DNA from: an uncultured Fretibacterium sp.
Lineage (GTDB): Bacteria; Synergistota; Synergistia; Synergistales; Aminobacteriaceae
Reading direction: 5' to 3'
DNA: 64,000 nt
Assembly: GCA_937911045.1 (NCBI GenBank)
Contig: CALEPX010000012.1
Coordinates: forward strand, 40,818-104,817
A program made the position numbers and the translations under genes. The notes beneath the pieces are model-generated. The model had not been told where the DNA came from and ran no database searches. It saw nothing but the letters and a program-made list of their open reading frames with translations. Numbering within the stretch: the first letter of the stretch is position 1; each line of letters opens with the position of its first letter. Of the stretch, positions 53,841-63,020 are shown piece by piece.

Positions 53841-55655
53841 TTGATAACTGGTGAAACTCAGTCATACATAGACGTCGATCCGAATGATGTGATTGATCGT
53901 GTTACTGAAAATGACGACAATGTGAAGGAAGATGAGAGCGAAGAAGATAATAAAGAAGATAAAGAAGATGCTCACGTTCAAGTTACCCAAGATGAAAGTT
54001 CAAGTGCGAATGAATTAGTAATTGCGAGTGTAATTGGAACGCTTGCTGTAGTTCTGTTGGGAATAGCGTTTTTCGTGTTCTTCTCGGATACAAAGCCCGC
54101 AGTAAAATCTCGGGAGCAGAATATTTCACGAGAGAGCATCGAGAAAATCATCGGAATTGCTCTCGAAAGAAATCAGGCACGTAATGATCGTGAGCGTTCG
54201 CACGAAGAAAATCGCATTGATTACGCAGAACTTGCTGAGAAAGTCATGCCCTCAATGGTGCGAATTAATACGAATATCGGAATGGGCAGCGGATTTTTCG
54301 TGAATAATGCGGGCGATGTTATGACAAATTATCACGTGATAGAAAATGCCCGGGAGATAATCGTGATTCCGTTGAGAGGCGATCCGACATACGCACTCGT
54401 GAAAGATTACGACGCTCAAAGAGATGTTGCATTACTAGCGACAAATATTGTAAAATCACCATTTTTGACAATTAGTCACACACTTCCGAGACAGGGCGAA
54501 TCGGTCATGGCTGTTGGAAATCCTCAAGAACTTGACGGGACTGTTTCGAACGGAATTATTTCGGCTTTCAGGGATAATGGCACGTTGATTCAGTTCACTG
54601 CTCCAATCTCTCCGGGATCGAGCGGCGGTGCGTTGATAAATTCACGTGGCGAAGTTGTCGGAATGCCAAAAATGCTACGGGTCGATGGACAAAACTTGAA
54701 TTTCGCGATTGCCCCGACGATATTGCTGAATTTCTACGAGCGTGCGAAAAACAAAACTCCCCGAGCAATGCCGAAAGTCGCGTCACGAAAACCCGAATCG
54801 AATCCAACACCAAAGAGAGATTCCGAATTATTCTTCATTCGCAAGGATGACAGCTACGAAGTGTATCTCGACACTGAGAGTGTGAATTATGATCGCGAGT
54901 CAAATATTGTGTCATTCAACACGACTTGGTATCCGTCGGAGAAAACTAAGCAGCAAATCGAGAGAGACCCGAATTTTGATTTGATCCCGGGCAAAGAATT
55001 GGGAATATTTGTGTTGTCGTACTTGGTGGATTTTTCGAGAGATAACTACGTGCATTTGCGAACGGTGAACTTTTACGCGGACGGCTCAGTTGCGAGAGAT
55101 TACATCAGACCGAAAGAGCAGGCAAAATGGGAAGCTCCGAAGAAAGGCAGCCGAATTGCAGACTTGATGCAGGAACTCAGACGCAGACTTAATCCCAAAA
55201 ATTCAAAGCGTTCCAGTCCTGAAAGAAATGATAATTCCGGGATCACGCTGCCCAACAAGAACGGATTTCTCGCTCATAAATGGGGCGATTCTATTGCGAG
55301 TGTGAGAAAACGTGTCTCAGCACCGTTGAAGCGAGTAGATGATTCTAATGAGCTTTACTCTACGTACAGACCATACAAAATTAAAGAGCTAAATTCAAGT
55401 ATGGAGTTTTACGTTACGTATGGATTTGTCAACGATGGGCTTTGGAGTGTAATATTTTCCCCTGTGAATATGCTGATTTCAGAAGCCGATTTTGAGTTAT
55501 TGAGCAATAATCTTGTGAAATTGTACGGTTTGTACATGACTGAGAAACATGAGGGGGCTTTATTGGGTCGAATTTGGTATGTTGATGGTATGGGGATTGT
55601 TCTTGAATATGAGAGAGCTAGAAAAGAGTTGGCTATTGCTTTCGTTGGTTTGTAA
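53841..55655 (+). CDS. Membrane-anchored trypsin-like serine protease
   Basis: An acidic N-terminal tail (1-55) precedes one membrane helix (about 58-81). The S1-type protease domain (about 130-320) has the triad His165 (TNYHVIE), Asp195 (AQRDVALL) and Ser261 (PGSSGGAL). No PDZ domain follows; the C-terminal 280 residues are unrecognised and include SFNTTWYPSEKTK and a final domain with GDSIASVRKRV. It resembles HtrA/DegP in the catalytic part only. The start is TTG 53841 with AAAGGTGG eight bases upstream. Possibly an envelope stress protease. Confidence 0.83.
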   Translation: MITGETQSYIDVDPNDVIDRVTENDDNVKEDESEEDNKEDKEDAHVQVTQDESSSANELVIASVIGTLAVVLLGIAFFVFFSDTKPAVKSREQNISRESIEKIIGIALERNQARNDRERSHEENRIDYAELAEKVMPSMVRINTNIGMGSGFFVNNAGDVMTNYHVIENAREIIVIPLRGDPTYALVKDYDAQRDVALLATNIVKSPFLTISHTLPRQGESVMAVGNPQELDGTVSNGIISAFRDNGTLIQFTAPISPGSSGGALINSRGEVVGMPKMLRVDGQNLNFAIAPTILLNFYERAKNKTPRAMPKVASRKPESNPTPKRDSELFFIRKDDSYEVYLDTESVNYDRESNIVSFNTTWYPSEKTKQQIERDPNFDLIPGKELGIFVLSYLVDFSRDNYVHLRTVNFYADGSVARDYIRPKEQAKWEAPKKGSRIADLMQELRRRLNPKNSKRSSPERNDNSGITLPNKNGFLAHKWGDSIASVRKRVSAPLKRVDDSNELYSTYRPYKIKELNSSMEFYVTYGFVNDGLWSVIFSPVNMLISEADFELLSNNLVKLYGLYMTEKHEGALLGRIWYVDGMGIVLEYERARKELAIAFVGL

Positions 55656-56476
55656 TGGTTATGAAGAATTTTGACTTGGAAATCTCAATCGAAGGATTTT
55701 CCGGACCGTTTGACTTATTGTGTTCGCTTGTTGAGAATCGCAAATTCAGGGCGTGTGATATTAAAGTCTCGAAGCTTGTGAAAATTTACGGGCTGTACTT
55801 GATCAAGACTAAGCAGGCCGCACCGGATACACTCGCGGAATTTGTCTACATGGCATCGGGCTTAATTCTCGAAAAAACACGCTCACTCTTGAATACGAAT
55901 CTGAACGCAGAAAGTGACGAACAGGATTATGATTTTGATCGCGAACTTGATTACGAACAGGATCTCGAACGTGACGAGAAATTCATGCAATCACTCGAAC
56001 GCTACAAGCCTTACAGAGCTGCGTATAAATTGCTGGCGGAGAAATTTTCGGACGAGCAAAAGTCTTTCCGGCGCGAAATTATTATTCCGGATGAATCCGT
56101 CGAGAAAGTGAAATTACCAGTTGAATATAATAATATCGAGAACGGCGTGTATTTGCTCGCGAGTGAATGGCGCAGATTACATGATGAGTTTGCAAAATTG
56201 CGCGAGAAATTGCAGGCTGAACGTGACGCTTTGAATAACGCTGACTGGGACGGATTTAGTTCGGGCGATGACGTGCAGCAGATACAGATCCGGATTAATG
56301 AGCTTGAGAATATTTTGCAGGATTACGAGTGCTTGAGCCTGAATGATATTTGCAGTTCGTCGAGGGCTGTGCTTGTTGTTACGGTTCTTGCGCTGCTTGA
56401 GATGTGCAGAATGGGGAAAATTTTTGTGAAACAGGACGCGTTATTTTCGGACGTGAAAATTATCAGGAATTTTTGA
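55655..56476 (+). CDS. scpA: Segregation and condensation protein A
   Basis: The kleisin subunit of the SMC-ScpAB condensin. The start FDLEISIEGFSGPFDLLCSLVE and LAEFVYMASGLILEKTRSLL are family hallmarks; the C-terminal winged helix ends the protein (VLALLEMCRMGKIF). An acidic Asp/Tyr/Phe-rich stretch lies near residue 90. The ATG overlaps the previous stop (TAATG). scpB follows after one base. Confidence 0.93.
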   Translation: MVMKNFDLEISIEGFSGPFDLLCSLVENRKFRACDIKVSKLVKIYGLYLIKTKQAAPDTLAEFVYMASGLILEKTRSLLNTNLNAESDEQDYDFDRELDYEQDLERDEKFMQSLERYKPYRAAYKLLAEKFSDEQKSFRREIIIPDESVEKVKLPVEYNNIENGVYLLASEWRRLHDEFAKLREKLQAERDALNNADWDGFSSGDDVQQIQIRINELENILQDYECLSLNDICSSSRAVLVVTVLALLEMCRMGKIFVKQDALFSDVKIIRNF

Positions 56477-56477
56477 A

Positions 56478-57005
56478 ATGTTATCAGGTATTGCGAGCCA
56501 AATTGAAGCTGTATTATTCTTGTCACAAGATCCGGTTTCAGAACGTGAATTGCGCGATTTATTCGGAGTGTCCAGCCATGATTTGAAACTTGCTCTCGAA
56601 GAATTGCGTATGAATCTCGAATCTGAAAATCACGGCATAATTCTCAAAGCGATTGCCGGAGGATTTGTTCTGGAAACCAGTCCCGAAATTTGCGAATTAT
56701 TATCACGATTCAGGGCTTCGGATTCGTCTAAGAAACGCAAGGCAAATTTGAGTCGTGCTGCGATAGAAACTGCTGCGATAATTGCGTATAATCAACCGGT
56801 GACACGCGGCGAAATTGACGAAATTCGCGGAGTTCGTTCGGACGGGATCGTTTCGAGATTGCTGGAGAACGGCGTGATAAAAATTTCCGGACGCAAAAAA
56901 AGGGGCAATGTTTCACCCCTAACGTTTAGTACTACGCGCAAATTTCTGGAAATATTCGGGTTGAACGAGCTGTCAGATTTACCTGAACTCGATGAGCTTG
57001 AATAA
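56478..57005 (+). CDS. scpB: Segregation and condensation protein B
   Basis: Dimeric partner of ScpA with two winged-helix domains. The motifs IEAVLFLSQDPVSERELRDLF, AAIETAAIIAYNQPVTRGEID and IRGVRSDGIVSRLLENGVI are typical. The length of 175 residues is normal. Confidence 0.94.
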   Translation: MLSGIASQIEAVLFLSQDPVSERELRDLFGVSSHDLKLALEELRMNLESENHGIILKAIAGGFVLETSPEICELLSRFRASDSSKKRKANLSRAAIETAAIIAYNQPVTRGEIDEIRGVRSDGIVSRLLENGVIKISGRKKRGNVSPLTFSTTRKFLEIFGLNELSDLPELDELE

Positions 57006-57014
57006 TATAATTAA

Positions 57015-57824
57015 TCACTGTTCGTTCTGGATTGTCTTGCCGGATTCGACTGAATGTGTTAGCCAAACGTTGCCGCCGATTACGCACTTGTCGCCGATGA
57101 CAGTTTCGCCGCCCAAAATCGTCGCGCCTGCGTAGATCACGACTTCGTTGCCAATATCCGGGTGACGCTTTATGCCTTTGATTAACGAGCCGTCCGGAGC
57201 AGCTTTGAAACTTTTCGCGCCGATTGTTACGTTCTGATAAATTTTCACGTGACTGCCGATTGTCGAAGTCTCGCCGATTACGACGCCGGTTGCATGATCT
57301 ATGAAGAAATAATCGCCGATTGTCGCGCCCGGGTGAATGTCAGTGCCGGTCAATCTGTGAGCATACTCAGTTATGATGCGCGGAATTAACGGAACTTCCA
57401 TCAGGAATAATTCGTGAGCGATTCGATACGCGCTGATTGCAGTGAAAGCCGGATACGCAAGAATGATCTCGTCGAGACTTTTCGCAGCAGGATCGCCCTG
57501 ATACGCTGCCAAAATATCTGTCCAAAGAACTCGCTTAATCTCCGGTAATTTCGATAGCAAATCAATCGTAAATTTCTCAGAATTGCCCGGATTATTCAGA
57601 ACTCGTGACAAAGCCAGCTGTAAATTTTCTGCCGCACGTTCGAGATTCGAGCTGATATTATGCTCTGTGCCGATGTGTTGCGGGAACATTGCTGCCAAAA
57701 TATTCTGGAATGCTGACTCGGTGAGTTCTTTTAATCCGCTGTAAGAAGCTCCGTTGTGAAAATCTTTGCCGAGTTCACTTGCCGTATTTGCTATTGCGTC
57801 TGATAATTTGCCTGAGGGAATCAT
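57015..57824 (-). CDS. cysE: Serine O-acetyltransferase
   Basis: Acetylates serine for cysteine synthesis. The C-terminal half is a left-handed beta-helix with GTDIHPGATIGDYFFIDHATGVVIGET (catalytic His) and LGGETVIGDKCVIGG. The long alpha-helical N-terminus (about 1-150) resembles EpsC-type enzymes. It starts three bases after cysK and so forms an operon with it. Confidence 0.92.
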   Translation of the reverse strand: MIPSGKLSDAIANTASELGKDFHNGASYSGLKELTESAFQNILAAMFPQHIGTEHNISSNLERAAENLQLALSRVLNNPGNSEKFTIDLLSKLPEIKRVLWTDILAAYQGDPAAKSLDEIILAYPAFTAISAYRIAHELFLMEVPLIPRIITEYAHRLTGTDIHPGATIGDYFFIDHATGVVIGETSTIGSHVKIYQNVTIGAKSFKAAPDGSLIKGIKRHPDIGNEVVIYAGATILGGETVIGDKCVIGGNVWLTHSVESGKTIQNEQ

Positions 57825-57827
57825 GAA

Positions 57828-58760
57828 TTAAATCGCGAACAGAGCTGTTGATAAATATCTTTCACCTGTGTCTGGCAATATTGCTACGATGTTTTTGCCG
57901 GAATTTTCAGGTCTCATTGCCAACGTGATTGCCGCGGAAGTTGCAGCTCCTGATGAAATTCCAGCCAAGAAGCCCTCAGAGCGTCCGATTAATTTGCCGA
58001 TTTCGAAAGCGTCTTCGTCTTTAATATCCAGAACTTCGTCGTAAATTTTCGTGTTCAAAACTTCCGGTATGAATCCAGCGCCGATGCCCTGAATTTTGTG
58101 AGAGCCTGCTTTGCCCTGCGAGAGAACTGGAGAGCCAGCCGGTTCAACTGCGACGATTTTGATTCCCGGGATTTTTGATTTCAGAAATTCGCCTGTACCT
58201 GTGAGAGTTCCGCCTGTTCCGACACCTGCGACGAAAATATCGACTTTGCCATCGAGAGCTTCGTAAATTTCCGGGCCAGTAGTTTTCTTGTGAATTTCGG
58301 GATTAGCCGGGTTCACGAATTGTCCGGGAATGAAGCTGTTCGGATTTTCTTTTGCGATCTCGTTAGCTTTTTCGATTGCGCCTTTCATGCCTTTCGCGCC
58401 TTCAGTCAGGATTAATTCCGCGCCGTAAGCCTTCATGAGTTGCCGACGTTCGATTGACATAGTTTCTGGCATAACGATTATGATTTTGTAACCGCGAGCT
58501 GCTGCGACTGAGCATAAGCCGATTCCTGTATTGCCGCTTGTTGGTTCAATTATGACAGAGTCTGGCTTGAGTTTGCCGGAAGATTCTGCGTCATCGAGCA
58601 TTGCTTTAGCGATTCGATCTTTGACGCTGCCCGCCGGGTTGAAATATTCGAGTTTTGCAAAAATTTTCGCGCTAAGATTAAAATATTTCTCTATGTGAGT
58701 GAGTTCGAGTAACGGTGTGTGACCGATTAGCTGATCGATTGACGTGTAAAAAGCTGCCAT
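57828..58760 (-). CDS. cysK: Cysteine synthase (O-acetylserine sulfhydrylase)
   Basis: A PLP enzyme joining O-acetylserine and sulfide. The PLP lysine is in NPAGSVKDRIA, with EPTSGNTGIGL and GVGTGGTLTGTG for cofactor binding. The length of 311 residues is standard. ATG 58760 has GGGGAG 11 bases upstream; the frame is open further upstream but that part is not conserved-looking. Confidence 0.95.
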   Translation of the reverse strand: MAAFYTSIDQLIGHTPLLELTHIEKYFNLSAKIFAKLEYFNPAGSVKDRIAKAMLDDAESSGKLKPDSVIIEPTSGNTGIGLCSVAAARGYKIIIVMPETMSIERRQLMKAYGAELILTEGAKGMKGAIEKANEIAKENPNSFIPGQFVNPANPEIHKKTTGPEIYEALDGKVDIFVAGVGTGGTLTGTGEFLKSKIPGIKIVAVEPAGSPVLSQGKAGSHKIQGIGAGFIPEVLNTKIYDEVLDIKDEDAFEIGKLIGRSEGFLAGISSGAATSAAITLAMRPENSGKNIVAILPDTGERYLSTALFAI

Positions 58761-58808
58761 GATAAAAATTTTCTCCCCTTCAAAAACTGCTAAGAATTTA
58801 TTGCGAGA

Positions 58809-58837
58809 ATTATGCCACAAATTACATACTAAATCAA
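58809..58837 (-). promoter_or_regulatory. Promoter of cysK-cysE
   Basis: On the minus strand TTGATT (58837-58832) and CATAAT (58814-58809) are 17 bases apart, about 50 bases before cysK. No T-box or other riboswitch was recognised in the leader. Confidence 0.5.
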
Positions 58838-58892
58838 TCGGATTATGCAAAATATTTTTCGTGTGATAATTTTCAGGATATAGCAACGTGAA

Positions 58893-58932
58893 TAAAACAG
58901 CAGCCTCCCTAGAAATTCTGAGAAACTGCTGT
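58893..58932 (-). terminator. Terminator of the HNH module operon
   Basis: On the minus strand ACAGCAG and CTGCTGT (plus-strand arms 58897-58903 and 58926-58932) pair, followed by TTTTATT. It separates the HNH gene from the cysK promoter. Confidence 0.65.
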
Positions 58933-58969
58933 CTTGCGATTTCAGATAAATTACAATGCCACGATTCTC

Positions 58970-60148
58970 TTAGTTATTTTTGATGCCTTGACGCTGTCTT
59001 TCCATATTGAAAATCGCGAGTTCTCCGTCATTGAAATTCACTGTGTTGTTGTGATAAGGCTGCTTCTTGTGACATTCTTTGCACAGAACTTGCAGATTTT
59101 CCGGAGCTATATCCGAGTGAACGCCGTTTCTGTGATGAGTGACGATGAAGTCTGGATATTCAGTTAGATATTCAGTCAGATCAATTCCGCATTCCTCGCA
59201 ACGATAACTTCGAGATGCTCTGAGCATGTTCGAGATGTTGCTCCAGTTGGACGGGTAATCATTTCTGACGCTTGACGACAAAATCCCGTGTTCGTGTATG
59301 AAGTCAAGAGTGATGAGTTTGTCATGAGATATTTCGCCTTGGTCGCAGCTGTCGAAAAATTCGCTGATGTCGAAACTATCTCGGATTCTCGTCTTCCAAA
59401 AGTCAGGTGCATTATTGAAACCTTTCCAACCTTCATCGCTATATTCACGCAAACAGTCTGCGCAAACCGTAACCTTGTGAAAATCTTTTTCCCGAGAAAC
59501 TGTATCCGCTCTCGTTTCCAAACTTTCTCGTCCGTTCAAGACCGAATATGTTTCGAAAAATCCCGAAGTTCTGCTCGTAAATCTGTATGTTTTCAGCCAA
59601 TCGTATTCTATATCTTTACGAATATGGCTGCATTGCATGAAGTGAAAAGCAACATTTGTGGACGTTGGGTTGTACAACAGAAAATATTTGTCGTGAAAAT
59701 GATCGCGAAACTCCGGAAAATTCCAGCCAAGCCACAAATTTTGATAATACCTAGTTTGCTCAAAAAATTCGTCGAGTCTGAAGTTGTTTCTGATTTCGTC
59801 TTTTTCCGAATTTGATGCACGAGTGAAATTTTTCCAACCTTTTCCCTTATTCCAGTCATAGAGACAATCTTCGCAAACTTGTAATTCTTGTTCAGCAAAA
59901 TCGTGAAGTTCATAAAGTCTGAATTTTCCCGAAATGTTACTAGTGCGACGGAAATTTCGTTTATTTACATCTGGTGTATCCCGAATTGTTTTACAAGGCA
60001 TGATGTGAAAGCACGAATCTTTTGACGACGGATCGTAGACAACAAATCTCAACGGTTGCAGCGTGAATTTTGTGTCAAGCTTTTCTGCACCGAGTTCCTT
60101 TCCGAGATCTATCAGGCTTTTGCAAATCTCGTCTGTATTAATTTCCAT
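58970..60148 (-). CDS. HNH endonuclease-like protein with a duplicated Cys/His domain
   Basis: The C-terminus (about 315-365) is an HNH module: Cys317/Cys320, His338/His339, Asn351, Cys356/Cys359 and His360 (VTHHRNG, PENLQVLCKECH). The first 270 residues contain two copies of an unrecognised domain. Each copy has FHxMxCxxIR (47-56 and 168-177), an F-R-TS-SG-F-Y stretch, a VCxDCL pair (92-96, 229-233), GWKxF and xEFF. Each copy could bind one metal ion through its Cys/His residues. No HTH or transposase part. It lies five bases after a membrane coiled-coil gene, so the two probably act together. The target is unknown. Confidence 0.78.
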   Translation of the reverse strand: MEINTDEICKSLIDLGKELGAEKLDTKFTLQPLRFVVYDPSSKDSCFHIMPCKTIRDTPDVNKRNFRRTSNISGKFRLYELHDFAEQELQVCEDCLYDWNKGKGWKNFTRASNSEKDEIRNNFRLDEFFEQTRYYQNLWLGWNFPEFRDHFHDKYFLLYNPTSTNVAFHFMQCSHIRKDIEYDWLKTYRFTSRTSGFFETYSVLNGRESLETRADTVSREKDFHKVTVCADCLREYSDEGWKGFNNAPDFWKTRIRDSFDISEFFDSCDQGEISHDKLITLDFIHEHGILSSSVRNDYPSNWSNISNMLRASRSYRCEECGIDLTEYLTEYPDFIVTHHRNGVHSDIAPENLQVLCKECHKKQPYHNNTVNFNDGELAIFNMERQRQGIKNN

Positions 60149-60153
60149 AATTT

Positions 60154-61218
60154 TTATTTCAACCTCCTGATTATTGATGCTAAATTATCAGCGATGTTCT
60201 GAAAAATCTTCGCAGCATTATCCTCGTAGTCTTTCTCAATTTGGTTCATGCGCGAATCGATTATTTGTTTCAGAGTGTTATTCGTGTCAGCAAATTTGCT
60301 CTTAATATCCTCAGTTCCCTTAGTCAGGACGTTCTGAATTTTCCCTGTCATATTTGAGATTTCTCCGATCAAAATACGTTGCTTTTGGTTCATAATGTTC
60401 AAATTTTGAGTCAGTTCATCGGACATATTCTTCACAGTGTCAGTGAACGTCTTGATTTCAGTTTCGAAAGCGGAATTTTGGGCAATGATTCCCGGCAACT
60501 TTCCTAATTCGTCGCTCAAAGCTGCAAGTTTTTCGCTAAGATCATTAACTGCGCTGCTATCATCGTCGGGTTTATTGCCAATTTGCGAAATAATATCGTC
60601 CAATTTCTCGACAATCGCCGTTTGAAGATTTCCGGAATTTTCAGAAATAATGCTTGATAACTTTCCTAACTCAGCATTCCAATTCTGAATTGTCGTGTTG
60701 AGATCGTTTTTGTCGCAAAATCCCGAAATTTTCTCGACAGCTTGCGTCAACGTCTGTAGCTCACTCACAATATTTTCAAGAATCGCGCTATCATTCACAG
60801 AAGCAGAATTTGAGTTCGTCTGCACCAGTGAAGACAACGTTTCGTCCTTCAGCGATTTGATCCCGTCAGCGATTACTCCAAGAATTTTTGAAGTTTCCTG
60901 CACAGCGTTATTCAGATTCGAAAGTTCAGTCTCAAGTTTCTTCAGATTGACCGGTTGAGCAGTTTTGGGAATATTAGCTGTAATCCCCGGTAATTTTGCA
61001 AGTGTGTTCAGTACGTTCGCATTCAGTTCTTGATTATCAGCGTGCAAGTTCTGTAAGCGTCCGACAATCTCGTCGCCAGCAACTATCAGAACCTCCGTGA
61101 CATTATCGCGAACAAAATTCTTCATGCCCTCGAAGCTACGCCAAATTATCAGCGCGCAAATTATCAGCAAAACGCCAAAAATTCCCAACGCTGCGACTAT
61201 AACAAAATTCGCGTCCAA
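60154..61218 (-). CDS. Membrane-anchored coiled-coil protein
   Basis: One N-terminal membrane helix (about 5-27, VIVAALGIFGVLLIICALIIW) is followed by about 320 residues of heptad-rich helix with Asn, Ser, Lys and Leu. A KLPGI motif recurs (LAKLPGITANI, LGKLPGIIAQN). There is no HAMP, methyl-accepting or enzymatic signature. The form recalls the coiled-coil membrane partners of some defence systems and the N-terminus of RmuC, without the RmuC nuclease domain. It is the first gene of a two-gene unit with the HNH protein. Confidence 0.7.
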   Translation of the reverse strand: MDANFVIVAALGIFGVLLIICALIIWRSFEGMKNFVRDNVTEVLIVAGDEIVGRLQNLHADNQELNANVLNTLAKLPGITANIPKTAQPVNLKKLETELSNLNNAVQETSKILGVIADGIKSLKDETLSSLVQTNSNSASVNDSAILENIVSELQTLTQAVEKISGFCDKNDLNTTIQNWNAELGKLSSIISENSGNLQTAIVEKLDDIISQIGNKPDDDSSAVNDLSEKLAALSDELGKLPGIIAQNSAFETEIKTFTDTVKNMSDELTQNLNIMNQKQRILIGEISNMTGKIQNVLTKGTEDIKSKFADTNNTLKQIIDSRMNQIEKDYEDNAAKIFQNIADNLASIIRRLK

Positions 61219-61236
61219 ATTACTTACGCTCCCGGA

Positions 61237-62976
61237 TCACGCAAATATTTTCTGAATGCCGCCTCTCGTAATATCAACGTAGCCCTGATCCGTTATGCGC
61301 AATTCAGGAATTACCGTTAAGCACAGGAACGATAAGACCATGAACGGGTGTTTGATCATGATGCCGAGATTTTCCGCGCTGTTTTCGAGTTTCGTGAGAT
61401 TTTCGGAGACTTCGTACGGGTTCAGATAACACATCAAGCCTCCGATTGGCAACGCAAACGAGTTCAGAACTTTTTCACCGTCCGTGACCGTCAAGCCGCC
61501 GCCCATCTCAGCCAAATTTTTCAACGCCGTAATTATCGATTCGTCATCAGCTCCGGCAACAACGTAATTATGCGCATCATGTGCGACTGACGAGCCAACA
61601 GCTCCGCGCTTAATTCCCAATCCAGAAACAAATCCTACACCAAATCGTCCTGTATCACGGTGACGTTCAAGTACTACGATTTTAGCAATATCTCGCGACA
61701 CATCCGGAACTACGCAGCCATTTTTAATCAGTGGCTTGAGTTGCAGCGTCTTAGTTATAACCGTGCCTTCAGTTACGCCGATTACGTTTATGTTTTCCGC
61801 GCCTGAATCCGGGATCTTAATCTTGATTTGTTCGAGCGTCGGGATATTTTTCACTCGCGTTTTCAAAACCGGTGCCAGAAAATCCGAATTATTTTCGCGC
61901 GTAAATACGTCATCGTTACTCATAACTTGAAGCCCGTTCTTCCAAACTTGCTGAACCCTGAAATTTTCGTCGATCCTGTCACTGTCAAGAAGCGCAAAAT
62001 CCGCAAGTCTTCCCGGAGCAATCGCGCCTCTGTCGTATAACCTGAAGTATTCCGCCGGACTCAGCGTAACCATTCTGAGCGCAACTAACGGGTCAAGACC
62101 TTCACGGCACATGATTCGCATTTTCACGTCCATGTGACCGTTTTCGAGCAAATACCGCGCCGTAATATCATCACTCACAACCATGCAGCGCGCCGCGTTC
62201 AAGACATTTTCCTGAATCAACGGCAGCAACGTTTTCAAGTCCAGGAACGACGCTCCCTCACGAATCATCAGCCACATTCCCAAGCGCAATTTCTCACGAG
62301 CCTCGTCAAGATTCACGCACTCATGATCCGACGAAATCCCAGAGACTAGATACGCGTTAAGATTTTTGCCGGATACTCCCGGAGCATGTCCAGTTAAAGG
62401 CACGTTACCAGCAGCGAGAATTTTCCCCCAGATTTCGGCGTCACCGGAAATTACAGCCGGAAAATTCATGACTTCGCCCAAATGCTGACACAGATTTTTG
62501 TCGAACATGTTTTTAATCGCGATCATGTCGAGTTCGTCATAAGGCGTCTCGAAATCCGAAGCCGGTACACACGACGGTGCTCCGAAAAATATATCAATCG
62601 GCAATCCCTGACTGGTCTTGAACATGTATTCAAGTCCCGACATTCCCAACGCGTTCGCAATTTCGTGTGGATCTGCCATAACTGTACTTGTGCCATGTAT
62701 CGCAGCAATTTCAGCGAAGCCCGGCGGTGTCATCATCGTGTCTTCGATATGAACGTGTCCGTCAATCATTCCCGGGATCATCACACGAGCATTTGCGTCG
62801 ATAATTTTCTTGCCGTCGTAACTTCCAGATTTCGCAATTCCCGCAATTTTTGTGCCGCAAATCGCAACGTCAACAGAATTTTCGTATTCAAGCGTGAAAA
62901 CATTCGCCAATCTCGCGTTTCGAATCACGAAATCAGCCGGTAATTCTCCTCTGGCAACTGCAACTAGTTTGTTCAT
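61237..62976 (-). CDS. ade: Adenine deaminase
   Basis: Deaminates adenine to hypoxanthine; amidohydrolase family. The metal-binding motif PGMIDGHVHIEDTMMTP, DPHEIANALG, TGHAPGVSGKNLNAYL, SDHECV and VSDDITARYL match bacterial Ade. The C-terminal domain includes HDAHNYVVAGADDESI and GGLTVTDG. The length of 579 residues is standard. AGGAGG lies seven bases before ATG. Confidence 0.95.
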   Translation of the reverse strand: MNKLVAVARGELPADFVIRNARLANVFTLEYENSVDVAICGTKIAGIAKSGSYDGKKIIDANARVMIPGMIDGHVHIEDTMMTPPGFAEIAAIHGTSTVMADPHEIANALGMSGLEYMFKTSQGLPIDIFFGAPSCVPASDFETPYDELDMIAIKNMFDKNLCQHLGEVMNFPAVISGDAEIWGKILAAGNVPLTGHAPGVSGKNLNAYLVSGISSDHECVNLDEAREKLRLGMWLMIREGASFLDLKTLLPLIQENVLNAARCMVVSDDITARYLLENGHMDVKMRIMCREGLDPLVALRMVTLSPAEYFRLYDRGAIAPGRLADFALLDSDRIDENFRVQQVWKNGLQVMSNDDVFTRENNSDFLAPVLKTRVKNIPTLEQIKIKIPDSGAENINVIGVTEGTVITKTLQLKPLIKNGCVVPDVSRDIAKIVVLERHRDTGRFGVGFVSGLGIKRGAVGSSVAHDAHNYVVAGADDESIITALKNLAEMGGGLTVTDGEKVLNSFALPIGGLMCYLNPYEVSENLTKLENSAENLGIMIKHPFMVLSFLCLTVIPELRITDQGYVDITRGGIQKIFA

Positions 62977-63020
62977 GAAAATTCCTCCTCAAGATTTTTT
63001 CCTCTAAATAAATATAAATA

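Noticed and set aside
58761..58808. T-box or other riboswitch in the cysK leader
   Set aside because: The leader is only about 50 bases and lacks the conserved T-box element or an antiterminator fold.
60154..61218. RmuC or chemoreceptor identity for the membrane coiled-coil protein
   Set aside because: The RmuC nuclease domain and the conserved methyl-accepting signalling tip are both absent.
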